Of a stretch of DNA of 64,000 bases, positions 42,285 through 50,332 are shown in pieces. A model generated the notes under the pieces. The model saw nothing but the letters and a program-made list of their open reading frames with translations, ran no database searches and was not told the origin of the DNA. The first letter of the stretch is position 1, and the number at the start of each line of letters is the position of its first letter. This stretch comes from an uncultured Acetatifactor sp. (GTDB lineage Bacteria > Bacillota > Clostridia > Lachnospirales > Lachnospiraceae), in contig CAJUCT010000004.1 in the NCBI GenBank assembly GCA_910585015.1, positions 1 through 64,000 on the forward strand. Direction: 5' to 3'. The translations under genes were made by a program, and so were the position numbers.

Positions 42285-43304
42285 CTATATATTCTCCCGG
42301 ATCCGAATATCCACAGCCACATAATTATATTCCTTCTCCGGCAGTTCCCCGGTGGTCAGATAGGCGAACAGCAGCGTCAAAGGCTTGGAGCCCTGCACCT
42401 TGGGCTGCTGACAGATGGTGGCGGCTATGACGCCCTTTTTCACCAGCGCCTTGGTGGTGGGAACCTTGTCAAACGCGATGACACGGACCTGCCCCTCCCG
42501 GCCCAGCACAGACAGGCTGCGGCATCCGCCGTTGACGCCTCCCGCGGCAAAAAACAGTGCGTTGATCTCCGGGTGTTCCGTCAGCAGCCGGGTGGTTTTT
42601 TCGTAGCTTTCAAACTCGTCGTCGTGGTTCTCGATGATATCCACGATCTCCATGTCGGATTTATAGCGTTTCAGGGAACTGACAAAACCGGCCACCCGCT
42701 CCGTGTGGCACAGGATGTCCGGGGAACCGGTGATGATGCCCACCCGCACCCGCTCGTGGGTCATCAGGTGCATAAGCCCTGCGGCGGTTTCCCCGCTTCT
42801 CCCGTAATGGCTGCCCACATAGGCGATGCGCCGGGAATTTTCTATATCCGTGTTGAAAGTCACCACCGGGATGTCCCGGTCGTACAGGGAGTTGATGCGT
42901 TTTCGTATGCGCTCATCGTTGTAGGGGGCCAGGGCGATGCCGTTTACCTCCTCCTCCTCCAGTTCCCGGATGGCCTGCAGCTGCTGTTCCACACCGTAGG
43001 TGATATGCCTGACAATCACCGTACAGTTGTATCCGGCCAACTCCTCCGCTTTCTCCGTGACTCCCTCCTCCACATCTATGAAAAAAGGATTCTCGGCGGA
43101 AAACAGCACAACTCCCAGCTTCAGCTTCTTTTTCTGGGCGGCCAGCACCAGCCCGGCGATATTGGGCCTGTAGTCCAGGACCCTGGCAATTTCCCGGATT
43201 TTTTCCGCCGTCTCTGGATTCACGGAACCCCGGTTGTTCAGTACCCTGTCTACGGTTCCTCTGGACACGCCCGCCAAAGCGGCGATCTCTTTTATTGTGG
43301 CCAT
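42285..43304 (-). CDS. LacI-family transcriptional regulator
   Basis: A 339-residue regulator. The helix-turn-helix is ATIKEIAALAGVSRGTVDRVL with hinge region VNPETAEKIREIARVLDYRPN. The effector domain (LKLGVVLFSAENPFFIDVE, GIALAPYNDERI, VVTFNTDIENSRRIAYVGS) resembles ribose-binding-type sensors. The start is ATG 43304 after GGGAGG; an upstream GTG-type extension lacks a site. It converges on the GH127 gene, so a pentose-related regulon is plausible but not shown. Confidence 0.88.
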   Translation of the reverse strand: MATIKEIAALAGVSRGTVDRVLNNRGSVNPETAEKIREIARVLDYRPNIAGLVLAAQKKKLKLGVVLFSAENPFFIDVEEGVTEKAEELAGYNCTVIVRHITYGVEQQLQAIRELEEEEVNGIALAPYNDERIRKRINSLYDRDIPVVTFNTDIENSRRIAYVGSHYGRSGETAAGLMHLMTHERVRVGIITGSPDILCHTERVAGFVSSLKRYKSDMEIVDIIENHDDEFESYEKTTRLLTEHPEINALFFAAGGVNGGCRSLSVLGREGQVRVIAFDKVPTTKALVKKGVIAATICQQPKVQGSKPLTLLFAYLTTGELPEKEYNYVAVDIRIRENI

Positions 43305-43357
43305 GGTATACCTCCCGTTCTCCTGCATTTATTCTCGGAATAAAATGCTTAACCCAG

Positions 43358-44093
43358 TCAATAATGTGCAAAATCCGCAATATAGGAATAGGTGATGAGG
43401 ATAAAAGATCCGTCTGAATAGAAATAGTAATACAGCAGCAAATCCTTGTCCGCCGTGACGGCCCAGTAAATTTTTTCGTCCTTCAGCATCTCCAGCGCCT
43501 CCTCCACATTCATTTCCCTGTGGTGGTCATACGCCTCCTCCTCATATACGCAGAAAGCATCCACAAAGCTATAGTATGCGGTGTGTGTCGGACGGTCATA
43601 ATCGGGTGCTTCATAATTCTCAGACCTGTAATCCACAATTCTCCTGTCCAATTCAACAAAATCGGACAGGCTCAACTGCCGCCCGGTGCTTATGTCAAAT
43701 AAATAATGCCATTTGTGCGATGGTGTAGAACTGGTTTTTCAGCGCCGCAATGGCCTGAAAAATATTGTCGTATTGATGCAGGTCAGACACAAACTCCCCC
43801 GCTATGCGAAAGGTTTCCCGTTCCAAAATATAATTTATATTGGCATATGCTTCTTCGTTGCCGGTTCCGACTATTTTGGGAAATTTTATGACGGCATGCC
43901 TGCCGTCGGGAAATCTTTCATACCATCTTGTCCTGACCTGATATGTGGGGGAGTCCTCAGGAGCCGCTCTCACGGGTATCTTCGGTGAGAGTATAACCGA
44001 TAAAAAGAGAGCGGCAGCCAGTATATGGCACAGGGCCCGCATCCGATCCTGTGACCTGTGAAGCCGTTTTTTTATATTCTGGGTGTTTTTCAT
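43358..44093 (-). pseudogene. Secreted RsiV/DUF3298-like protein gene broken by a frameshift
   Basis: Two adjoining reading frames form one protein. The first (complement 44093-43695) has a signal peptide ending near IPVRAAPED and continues through TRWYERFPDGRHAVIKFPK and NEEAYANINYILERE, stopping at ALFI. The second frame resumes without a start codon of its own at DISTGRQLSLSDFVEL and runs to 43358, ending YYYFYSDGSFILIT. DISTGRQLSLSD is the usual turn in DUF3298/RsiV-type extracytoplasmic domains, so the two frames belong together. The shift lies in a T-rich stretch near 43688-43700. Start ATG 44093 follows GAGAGGAGC. It could be a true mutation or an assembly error in a homopolymer. Confidence 0.7.
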
Positions 44094-44124
44094 AATATGC
44101 TCCTCTCTTAGAGAGTTACCCTCG

Positions 44125-44139
44125 CTGTATAGACAGTAT
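44125..44139. repeat. CTGTATAGACAGTAT direct repeat, copy 1 (candidate operator)
   Basis: Identical to the copy at 44199-44213, 74 bases away, or about seven helical turns. Each has CTGT/ACAG outer symmetry. It lies in the leader of the leftward secreted-protein gene. Confidence 0.5.
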
Positions 44140-44198
44140 GCTGCTCTTGCCATACAGTGTTCCCGCTCAGCATGCCATCCTCGCGCACAGTATTCTCC

Positions 44199-44213
44199 CT
44201 GTATAGACAGTAT
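44199..44213. repeat. CTGTATAGACAGTAT direct repeat, copy 2 (candidate operator)
   Basis: The second identical copy overlaps the -10 box of the leftward promoter, a placement expected for a repressor site. A partial third copy (CATACAGTGT) lies near 44151. Confidence 0.5.
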
Positions 44214-44237
44214 AATTGGTTTTGCCGGATCTGTAAA
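44209..44237 (-). promoter_or_regulatory. Promoter for the leftward secreted-protein gene
   Basis: On the minus strand TTTACA (complement of 44232-44237), a 17-base spacer, then TATACT (complement of 44209-44214). The predicted leader is about 110 bases long and contains both direct repeats. Confidence 0.6.
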
Positions 44238-44495
44238 TATCATTAAGGGCAATCCGGCCCCGTTTCTTTGCCGGCATCGCTCTGCCGAAATCCATGCTCC
44301 GCTTAAGGCCGTCATCCGCCGGGATGGGACATGTGGCACCCTGCCGGAGGGGACAGTGCCGTGCCCGGGCACGGAATAAATGTACCGCAAAGACAGCAGC
44401 TTTTGCCCCGGGCCTGCCACCCCTTCAGGCACTAACATATTTCACTAGTTTTTATCAATGAAAATGTGCATAATCCCGAAAATGCAAAAGGGATA

Positions 44496-44529
44496 TTGAT
44501 TTTAGTCTTAAAAACGAGTATGCTATAAA
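44496..44529 (+). promoter_or_regulatory. Candidate promoter for the xylulokinase gene
   Basis: TTGATT (44496-44501), a 17-base spacer, then TATGCT (44519-44524), with an overlapping TATAAA at 44524-44529. It implies a leader of about 190 bases before ATG 44720. Confidence 0.4.
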
Positions 44530-44719
44530 TAACGTGCCCGTACACATCACTTTTTATACTCACGACCGTCGTCAGTATAAGTGCAGGTCCCCAAGCGCGG
44601 CCAGGTGAGAGGGGACGGGCGGGGCGCAGACAGGGTATCTGCCCCACAACAAAGCAGCATTGCAGGCACAGCGGGAGTTTGCCTGAGGCGGACTTCAAAT
44701 ATGCAGAAAAGAGGTAAAT

Positions 44720-46189
44720 ATGTTGTACATCGGAATTGATTTAGGCACATCGGCGGTTAAGCTTCTGCTGATGGACAGCGAGGGAAAGATTCAGAATATC
44801 GTTTCCAGAGAGTATCCTATCTATTTCCCCAATCCGGGCTGGTCGGAGCAAAGGCCCGAGGACTGGTACGAGCAGACCATGATCGGCATTAAGGAACTGC
44901 TTAAGGACGCGGACAAGAGCCAGGTGGCGGGCATCAGCTTCGGCGGGCAGATGCACGGTCTGGTGATTCTGGATGCGGACGACAATGTGATCCGCCCCGC
45001 GCTGCTGTGGAACGACGGACGTACCTACGAGGAGTGCGACTACTTAAACAATGTGATCGGCAAGGAAAAGCTGTCCGAGTATACGGCCAACATCTCCTTC
45101 ACTGGCTTTACCGCCCCCAAGATCCTGTGGGTGAAAAACAAAGAGCCGGAGAATTTTGCCAGAATCGCCAAGATCATGCTGCCCAAGGATTACATAGCCT
45201 ACAAGCTCACCGGAGTACACTGCACGGACGTGTCCGACGCCTCCGGCATGCTGATTTTTGATGTGAAGAACCGCAGGTGGTCCAAGGAGATGTGTGAGAT
45301 CTGCGGTATTACCGAGGACCAGCTGGCAACCTGCTACGAGAGCTATGAGTCCGTGGGCTGCGTGCTGCCCGAGATTGCGGATCAGCTGGGCATCCCCCAC
45401 ACGGTAAAAGTGGCGGCGGGCGCAGGGGACAACGCGGCGGCGGCCGTGGGCACCGGCACCGTGGGCGACGGCATGTGCAATATCTCCCTGGGCACCAGCG
45501 GCACCATCTTCATCTCCTCCAAAAATTTCGGCGTGGATAAGTACAACGCGCTCCACTCCTTTGCTCATGCGGACGGCAGCTACCATCTGATGGGCTGCAT
45601 GCTCAGCGCCGCCAGCTGCAACAAGTGGTGGATGGACGATATCATAGGTACCAAGGACTACGCGCAGGAGCAGAAAGCCATTGAGAAACTGGGCGAGAAC
45701 CATGTTTATTTCCTGCCCTACCTGATGGGAGAGCGCTCTCCCCACAACAACCCCAACGCCAGGGGAACATTCATCGGCATGACCATGGACACCACCAGGG
45801 CAGATATGACCCAGGCTGTGTTGGAGGGCGTGGCCTTTGCCCTGCGGGATTCCTTCGAGGTAGCCAAGTCTCTGGGCATTAAGATCGAGCGCACCAAGAT
45901 CTGCGGCGGCGGCGCCAAGAGCCCTCTGTGGAAGAAGATGATTGCCAACATCCTGAACCTGAAGGTGGATGTGATCGAAGTGGAGGAAGGTCCCTCTCTG
46001 GGCGGCGCCATGCTGGCGGCAGTGGCCTGCGGCGAGTTTGCCAATGTGGAGGAAGCGGCAGCCAGGATTGTGAAAGTGGTGGATACCGTGGAACCCGATC
46101 CCGAACTGGTGGCCAAATATGAGAAACGCTATGCCCAGTTCAAGGAGATCTACCCGGCCTGCAAGCCCTTATTTGAGATCATTAAATAA
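44720..46189 (+). CDS. xylB: Xylulokinase-type FGGY carbohydrate kinase
   Basis: A 489-residue FGGY kinase. The first phosphate-binding loop is YIGIDLGTSAVKLLLMD, the substrate loop is ISFGGQMHGLVILD, and GAGDNAAAAVGTGTVGDG, SLGTSGTIFISS, ERSPHNNPNARGTFIGM and CGGGAKSPLWKKMIANIL complete the fold. The pattern and length match XylB, which phosphorylates D-xylulose, though related kinases act on L-ribulose or similar ketopentoses. It is followed by a DUF4867-like gene and a fucose/arabinose isomerase-like gene, which suggests a kinase-isomerase route for a pentose. RBS AGAGG precedes ATG 44720. Confidence 0.88.
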   Translation: MLYIGIDLGTSAVKLLLMDSEGKIQNIVSREYPIYFPNPGWSEQRPEDWYEQTMIGIKELLKDADKSQVAGISFGGQMHGLVILDADDNVIRPALLWNDGRTYEECDYLNNVIGKEKLSEYTANISFTGFTAPKILWVKNKEPENFARIAKIMLPKDYIAYKLTGVHCTDVSDASGMLIFDVKNRRWSKEMCEICGITEDQLATCYESYESVGCVLPEIADQLGIPHTVKVAAGAGDNAAAAVGTGTVGDGMCNISLGTSGTIFISSKNFGVDKYNALHSFAHADGSYHLMGCMLSAASCNKWWMDDIIGTKDYAQEQKAIEKLGENHVYFLPYLMGERSPHNNPNARGTFIGMTMDTTRADMTQAVLEGVAFALRDSFEVAKSLGIKIERTKICGGGAKSPLWKKMIANILNLKVDVIEVEEGPSLGGAMLAAVACGEFANVEEAAARIVKVVDTVEPDPELVAKYEKRYAQFKEIYPACKPLFEIIK

Positions 46190-46280
46190 ATCTATACGAC
46201 AGAGAGGCTTTGGGCGAGGAGGAACTGGACATTTTTGCCGGCGCAATCAATGTGGTTGCATCTGCGCCTGGGGCGCAAAA

Positions 46281-46355
46281 GGTAGAGTTATTTGGAAAAT
46301 ACTTTCCAAAATATATCAACGCAGCATCGCAGGCCCTGTCTGCGATATGCAGAAA
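46281..46355. repeat. Double-hairpin repeat, dispersed copy before the DUF4867-like gene
   Basis: A third full-length copy of the unit found at 9386-9536. Hairpin A is TTTGGAAA / TTTCCAAA (46291-46298, 46303-46310), the spacer ends ATCAACGCA, and hairpin B has stem ATCGCAG / CTGCGAT (46326-46332, 46340-46346). ATATGCAGAAAAGAGG follows and is the ribosome binding site for ATG 46366. Hairpin order, spacing and flanks match copies 37 kb away. Confidence 0.75.
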
Positions 46356-46365
46356 AGAGGAAATC

Positions 46366-47004
46366 ATGAAAATATTACCCATCACTGATCCCGCTTTCCG
46401 CAAGTACGGGCGGCAGATCACCAATGTGGACCTGACCGGACTGGTTGAGGTCCTGAGCGGGCAGCCCGTGCCCGAGGGCGTGGTGTACGAGCCCAGCGTG
46501 GAGGCCCTGGAGGCCACTTCCGCCATGGAGGCGCTGACCACGGAGGCCTTCGGCGAACTGCCCATTCAGATCGGCTACTGCAACGGCCACAATGAACTGC
46601 TGAACGCAGTGGAGTACCACAGGAGCAGCGAACTGAATATCGCCGCCACCGATGCCATCCTGATTCTGGGCATGCAGCAGGATATCCAGGAGGATTTCAC
46701 CTATGACACTTCCAAGATGGAGGCGTTCCTGGTGCCTGCGGGCGTGGGCGTGGAGATCTACGCAACCACCCTGCACTATGCGCCCTGCGGCGTGAATGGC
46801 GCAGGTTTCCAGGTGGCGGTTGTGCTGCCTAAGGGAACCAACTATCCTCTGGAGAAGTCCCATGCGGATCTGTCCGTTGCCGCCGCCAATGAGGATGCGC
46901 TGCTGACCGCCAAGAATAAGTGGCTCATTGGCCATGCAGAGGGCGGCCTGGACGCGGGAAGTTATATCGGACTAAAGGGAAAGAACTTGAATGTTAACGA
47001 GTAG
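46366..47004 (+). CDS. DUF4867-like cupin-type protein in pentose cluster
   Basis: A 212-residue cytoplasmic protein of unknown biochemical role, tentatively DUF4867. Motifs seen are ITDPAFRKYGRQI at the start, PIQIGYCNGHNELLNAVEYH, DAILILGMQQDI, AFLVPAGVGVEIYATTLHYA and HAEGGLDAGSYIGLKG. The HxxE-rich core and the PAGVGVEIYATTLHYAPC stretch resemble ureidoglycolate-lyase-like cupins. Its place between a sugar kinase and a sugar isomerase-like gene suggests a sugar-binding, mutarotase or lyase role. That is inference. The start at 46366 is fixed by AGAGG; earlier in-frame starts run through the repeat. Confidence 0.72.
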   Translation: MKILPITDPAFRKYGRQITNVDLTGLVEVLSGQPVPEGVVYEPSVEALEATSAMEALTTEAFGELPIQIGYCNGHNELLNAVEYHRSSELNIAATDAILILGMQQDIQEDFTYDTSKMEAFLVPAGVGVEIYATTLHYAPCGVNGAGFQVAVVLPKGTNYPLEKSHADLSVAAANEDALLTAKNKWLIGHAEGGLDAGSYIGLKGKNLNVNE

Positions 47005-47015
47005 TGCGGTATAAT
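46987..47015 (+). promoter_or_regulatory. Promoter for the isomerase-like gene, inside the end of the upstream gene
   Basis: TTGAAT (46987-46992), a 17-base spacer, then a consensus TATAAT (47010-47015). It overlaps the last codons of the DUF4867-like gene and implies a GC-rich leader of about 160 bases. Confidence 0.55.
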
Positions 47016-47184
47016 GAGTTAAAAGCATAACTCTTCTGAACAGAGTATGCGCTGAAGCTAAACAGCACGTTTCCTGCCGGCACAGGGATCAGTATACGGA
47101 TGCCCGGGCGGGCACATGTGGATCACGGATATTGTGCGACGACAGGGAATATGCGGAATTAAAAAATGAATGGAGGAGAGTACA

Positions 47185-48669
47185 ATGAACAATCTACCCA
47201 AAATTAAAATCGGTATCGTGGCCGTGAGCCGCGACTGCTTCCCGGAGAGTCTGTCTGTGAACAGAAGAAAGGCCCTGGTGGAAGCTTACAAGGCCAAGTA
47301 TGATGAGACCGACATCTACGAGTGCCCCATCTGCATCGTGGAGAGCGAGATCCATATGGTACAGGCTCTGGAGGATGTGAAAAAGAACGGCTGTAATGCC
47401 CTGTGCGTATATCTGGGCAACTTCGGTCCCGAGATTTCCGAGACCCTGCTGGCCAAGCATTTTGACGGCCCTTCCATCTTTGTGGCAGCCGCCGAGGAGA
47501 GCCAGGCGGATCTGATGGACGGCAGAGGCGACGCGTACTGCGGTATGCTGAATGCAAGCTATAATCTGAAACTGCGCAATATCAAGGCATATATCCCCGA
47601 GTATCCTGTGGGCACTGCCCAGGAGTGCGCCGACATGATCAATGAGTTTGTTCCCATTGCCAGGGCCATTGTGGGCCTTTCCGACTTAAAGATCATTTCC
47701 TTCGGCCCCAGACCCTTGAATTTCCTGGCCTGCAACGCACCCATCAAGCAGCTGTACAATCTGGGCGTTGAGATCGAGGAGAACTCCGAGTTGGATCTGT
47801 TCGAGTCCTTCAATAAACATGCCGGAGACGAGAGAATCCCTGCTAAAGTGGAAGAGATGGCCCAGGAGTTGGGCGCAGGCAACAAGAAGCCCGAAGTGCT
47901 GGAGAAGCTGGCTCAGTACGAGTTAACTTTGCTTGACTGGGTGGAGGCACACAGAGGCTACCGCAAGTATGTTGCCATCGCCGGCAAGTGCTGGCCTGCG
48001 TTCCAGACCCAGTTTGGTTTCGTTCCCTGCTATGTAAACAGCCGTTTGACCGGCATGGGCATCCCTGTATCCTGTGAAGTGGATATCTATGGCTGTCTGT
48101 CCGAGTTTATCGGCACCTGCGTGAGCCAGGATGCGGTAACGCTGTTAGATATCAACAACTCCGTACCTGCGGACATGTTCAAGGAATCCATCGAGGGCAA
48201 GTTCCCTTACACCCACAAGGATACCTTCATGGGCTTCCACTGCGGCAACACCTGCTCCAAGAAGCTGGCATTCTGCGAGATGAAGTACCAGAAGATCATG
48301 GCCAGAAATCTGCCCATCGAGGTTACCAACGGCACTCTGGAGGGAGATATCGCTCCCGGCGAGATCACCTTCTATCGTCTGCAGTCCACCGCTGACTGTA
48401 AGCTGCGCGCATACATCGCCCAGGGCGAAGTACTGAATGTACCCTCCAAGTCCTTCGGATCCATCGGTGTGTTCGCCATCCCTGAGATGGGACGCTTCTA
48501 CCGCCATGTGTTGATTGAGAAGAATTATCCTCATCATGGCGCAGTGGCCTTCGGTCACTTCGGCAAAGCGCTGTATGAGGTGTTCAAGTTCATCGGCGTA
48601 CCGGTGGAGGATTTGAACTACAACCAGCCTAAGAGCCTGCCTTATCCTACAGAGAATCCTTTCTGCTAA
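47185..48669 (+). CDS. L-fucose/L-arabinose isomerase family protein
   Basis: A 494-residue protein related to the fucose/arabinose isomerase superfamily. The N-terminal Rossmann-like domain shows IGIVAVSRDCFPES and NALCVYLGNFGPE. Further motifs are FGPRPLNFLACN, AIAGKCWPAFQTQFGFVPC, DIYGCLSEFIGTCVS, FMGFHCGNTCS and AIPEMGRFYRHVL. These enzymes interconvert aldoses and ketoses using manganese. Together with the xylulokinase-type gene it would feed a pentose or deoxyhexose into central metabolism, possibly L-arabinose from GH127 action. The exact sugar is unknown. ATG 47185 follows GGAGGAG. Confidence 0.75.
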   Translation: MNNLPKIKIGIVAVSRDCFPESLSVNRRKALVEAYKAKYDETDIYECPICIVESEIHMVQALEDVKKNGCNALCVYLGNFGPEISETLLAKHFDGPSIFVAAAEESQADLMDGRGDAYCGMLNASYNLKLRNIKAYIPEYPVGTAQECADMINEFVPIARAIVGLSDLKIISFGPRPLNFLACNAPIKQLYNLGVEIEENSELDLFESFNKHAGDERIPAKVEEMAQELGAGNKKPEVLEKLAQYELTLLDWVEAHRGYRKYVAIAGKCWPAFQTQFGFVPCYVNSRLTGMGIPVSCEVDIYGCLSEFIGTCVSQDAVTLLDINNSVPADMFKESIEGKFPYTHKDTFMGFHCGNTCSKKLAFCEMKYQKIMARNLPIEVTNGTLEGDIAPGEITFYRLQSTADCKLRAYIAQGEVLNVPSKSFGSIGVFAIPEMGRFYRHVLIEKNYPHHGAVAFGHFGKALYEVFKFIGVPVEDLNYNQPKSLPYPTENPFC

Positions 48670-48689
48670 TCAGGGCCAGCAAAAATACG

Positions 48690-48717
48690 GGGCGGAGACG
48701 TAAGTCTCTGCCCTTTT
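48690..48717 (+). terminator. Terminator after the isomerase-like gene
   Basis: GGGCGGAGAC (48690-48699), loop GTAA, GTCTCTGCCC (48704-48713) with one G-T pair, then TTTT, 20 bases after the stop. Confidence 0.85.
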
Positions 48718-48738
48718 CTCAATCTCTCGGCGATTCCT

Positions 48739-48815
48739 ACAATACATTGCGGGGGGAAAGCCAGGTTCCGCCTTTTGCGCCGGCAGGGGTTCCTTTCCGA
48801 ACCGCAATGTATTGT
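48739..48815. repeat. MITE-like element with perfect 14-base inverted ends
   Basis: ACAATACATTGCGG (48739-48752) and CCGCAATGTATTGT (48802-48815) are perfect inverted repeats around a 49-base GC-rich core that can also fold (GGGGAAAG with CTTTCC). The whole 77 bases can form one long hairpin. It lies between a terminator and the MATE promoter and contains no gene. Confidence 0.55.
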
Positions 48816-48850
48816 TCTGTAAAAAGAACAAAATAGGGCAAAAAAACATA

Positions 48851-48879
48851 TTGCACATTTGCCGGACTGCGTCTATACT
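48851..48879 (+). promoter_or_regulatory. Promoter for the MATE transporter gene
   Basis: TTGCAC (48851-48856), a 17-base spacer, then TATACT (48874-48879). It shows that the in-frame ATG at 48859 is not used. Confidence 0.65.
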
Positions 48880-48945
48880 CTCTATTTGGCAAAAGGAAGT
48901 GCCGATGTGGGCCTTCTAAGGTTTTGCAGGAAGAGGTATTGCGTT

Positions 48946-50298
48946 ATGGTCAAGGATATGACAAAGGGTTCGCCCATGAAGCTGATTCTGGGCTTTTCCA
49001 TCCCGCTTTTGTTTGGCTTTCTGTTCCAGCAGTTTTACAATCTGGTGGACACGGTGATCGTGGGCCGTTTTCTGGGGACGGACAATTTGGCGGCGGTGGG
49101 GGCCACAGGCTCGGTGAATTTTCTGATTATCGGTTTCTGCATGGGGATATGCAGCGGCTTTTCCATCCCTGTCTCCCATAAGTTCGGGGCGGGGGATCCG
49201 GTGGGGATGCGCCGGGTGGTGGCCAACTGCGTCTGGCTGACGTTGGGTTTTGCCCTGTTGATGACGGTGCTGACCACGGTGCTTTGCCGTCCTATTCTGG
49301 TGATGATGAAGACTCCCGGCAATATCCTGGATGCGGCCTACTCTTACATATGGGTGATTTTCCTGGGGATTCCCGTGACCTTTTTGTACAATATGACTTC
49401 GGGGGTGATCCGTGCCCTGGGGGACAGCAGGACACCGGTTATTTTCCTGGTTATGTCTTCCTTTCTCAATATCGGCCTGGATCTTTTCTTTATCATTACA
49501 CTGCAATGGGGTGTGCAGGGGGCGGCCTGGGCTACAGTCATCTCCCAGGGAGTGTCGGGGCTGTGCTGCCTGCTGTTTATGATCAGGAAGTTTGAGATTC
49601 TGCGGATTCAGAGAGGGGAGTGGGCGCCTGACAGACATCTTATGGGAGTCCTGTGCGGTATGGGGGTTCCCATGGGACTACAGTATTCCATCACCGCCAT
49701 CGGCAGTGTCATACTGCAGAGCGCCACCAACACGCTGGGATCCGACGCGGTGGCGGCAGTGACGGCGGCGGGAAAGATCAGCGGGTTTCTGGCCTGCCCT
49801 TTTGACGCCATGGGTTCCACCATGGCCACCTACGGCGGGCAGAATGTGGGCGCCGGGAAGCTGGACCGCATCGGCCAGGGGCTGAAGTCCTGTATCCTGC
49901 TGGGGGCGGGATACTCGGTGATCGCCCTGGGCATCAGCACTCTGTTTGGCAGGCCCCTGGCAAAGCTGTTTCTGGATGCTTCCGAGGCGGCGATTATCGA
50001 CGATGTGAAGCTGTTTCTGACTCTGGCCACAGCGTTCTATTTCCCGCTGGCCCTGGTCAACATTATCCGCTTCATGATACAGGGGGTGGGCTTTCCGTTT
50101 TTTGCCATTCTGGCAGGGGTGTTCGAGATGGTGGCCAGAGCCCTGGCCGGTTTTGTACTGGTGCCCCAGCTGGGCTTTATGGGTTCCTGTCTGGGCAGTC
50201 CCATCGCCTGGATCCTGGCGGATGCCTTTCTTATTCCGGCCTATTTCCATGTAAGAAAGCGGCTCCGGAGGATGGCGGGGAGTTCTGCCGGAAGATAA
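48946..50298 (+). CDS. MATE family efflux transporter
   Basis: A 450-residue membrane protein with about twelve helices. It begins MVKDMTKGSPMKLILGFSIP and continues FQQFYNLVDTVIVGRFLG, the standard MATE start. GVIRALGDSRTPVIF and ALVNIIRFMIQGVGFPFFA are the usual signatures in both halves. MATE proteins export drugs or metabolites by sodium or proton antiport; the substrate is unknown. ATG 48946 follows AGGAAGAGG. A serine hydrolase gene lies 34 bases downstream and may be co-transcribed. Confidence 0.9.
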   Translation: MVKDMTKGSPMKLILGFSIPLLFGFLFQQFYNLVDTVIVGRFLGTDNLAAVGATGSVNFLIIGFCMGICSGFSIPVSHKFGAGDPVGMRRVVANCVWLTLGFALLMTVLTTVLCRPILVMMKTPGNILDAAYSYIWVIFLGIPVTFLYNMTSGVIRALGDSRTPVIFLVMSSFLNIGLDLFFIITLQWGVQGAAWATVISQGVSGLCCLLFMIRKFEILRIQRGEWAPDRHLMGVLCGMGVPMGLQYSITAIGSVILQSATNTLGSDAVAAVTAAGKISGFLACPFDAMGSTMATYGGQNVGAGKLDRIGQGLKSCILLGAGYSVIALGISTLFGRPLAKLFLDASEAAIIDDVKLFLTLATAFYFPLALVNIIRFMIQGVGFPFFAILAGVFEMVARALAGFVLVPQLGFMGSCLGSPIAWILADAFLIPAYFHVRKRLRRMAGSSAGR

Positions 50299-50332
50299 AT
50301 GTGCCGACATATCAAATAAGAGGAGAACATTT

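Larger units (their letters stand above)
44094..44719. other. Intergenic region between secreted-protein gene and xylulokinase gene
   Basis: This 626-base gap contains the leftward promoter and two copies of a 15-base repeat (44125-44139, 44199-44213). It also has a perfect 16-base palindrome CCGTGCCCGGGCACGG (44359-44374) and the rightward promoter near 44496. A GC-rich leader of about 190 bases then ends in ATATGCAGAAAAGAGG before the xylulokinase start. Open frames here lack ribosome binding sites and recognisable content. Confidence 0.55.

Noticed and set aside
44100..44240. CRISPR-like array from the repeated CTGTATAGACAGTAT
   Set aside because: There are only two full copies, the repeat is short, no regular spacers are seen and no cas genes are present; promoter operators explain it better.
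44083..44379. Open frame of 98 codons opposite the leader of the secreted-protein gene
   Set aside because: It spans the promoter and direct repeats of the leftward gene and has no supporting site or motif.
46210..46365. N-terminal extension of the DUF4867-like protein
   Set aside because: The extra 52 codons would run through the double-hairpin repeat; AGAGG just before ATG 46366 and the conserved start MKILPITDPAF argue for the shorter form.
48859..48945. 29-codon extension of the MATE transporter
   Set aside because: A TTGCAC-N17-TATACT promoter overlaps the upstream ATG, and MATE proteins normally begin at the MVKDMTKGSP position.
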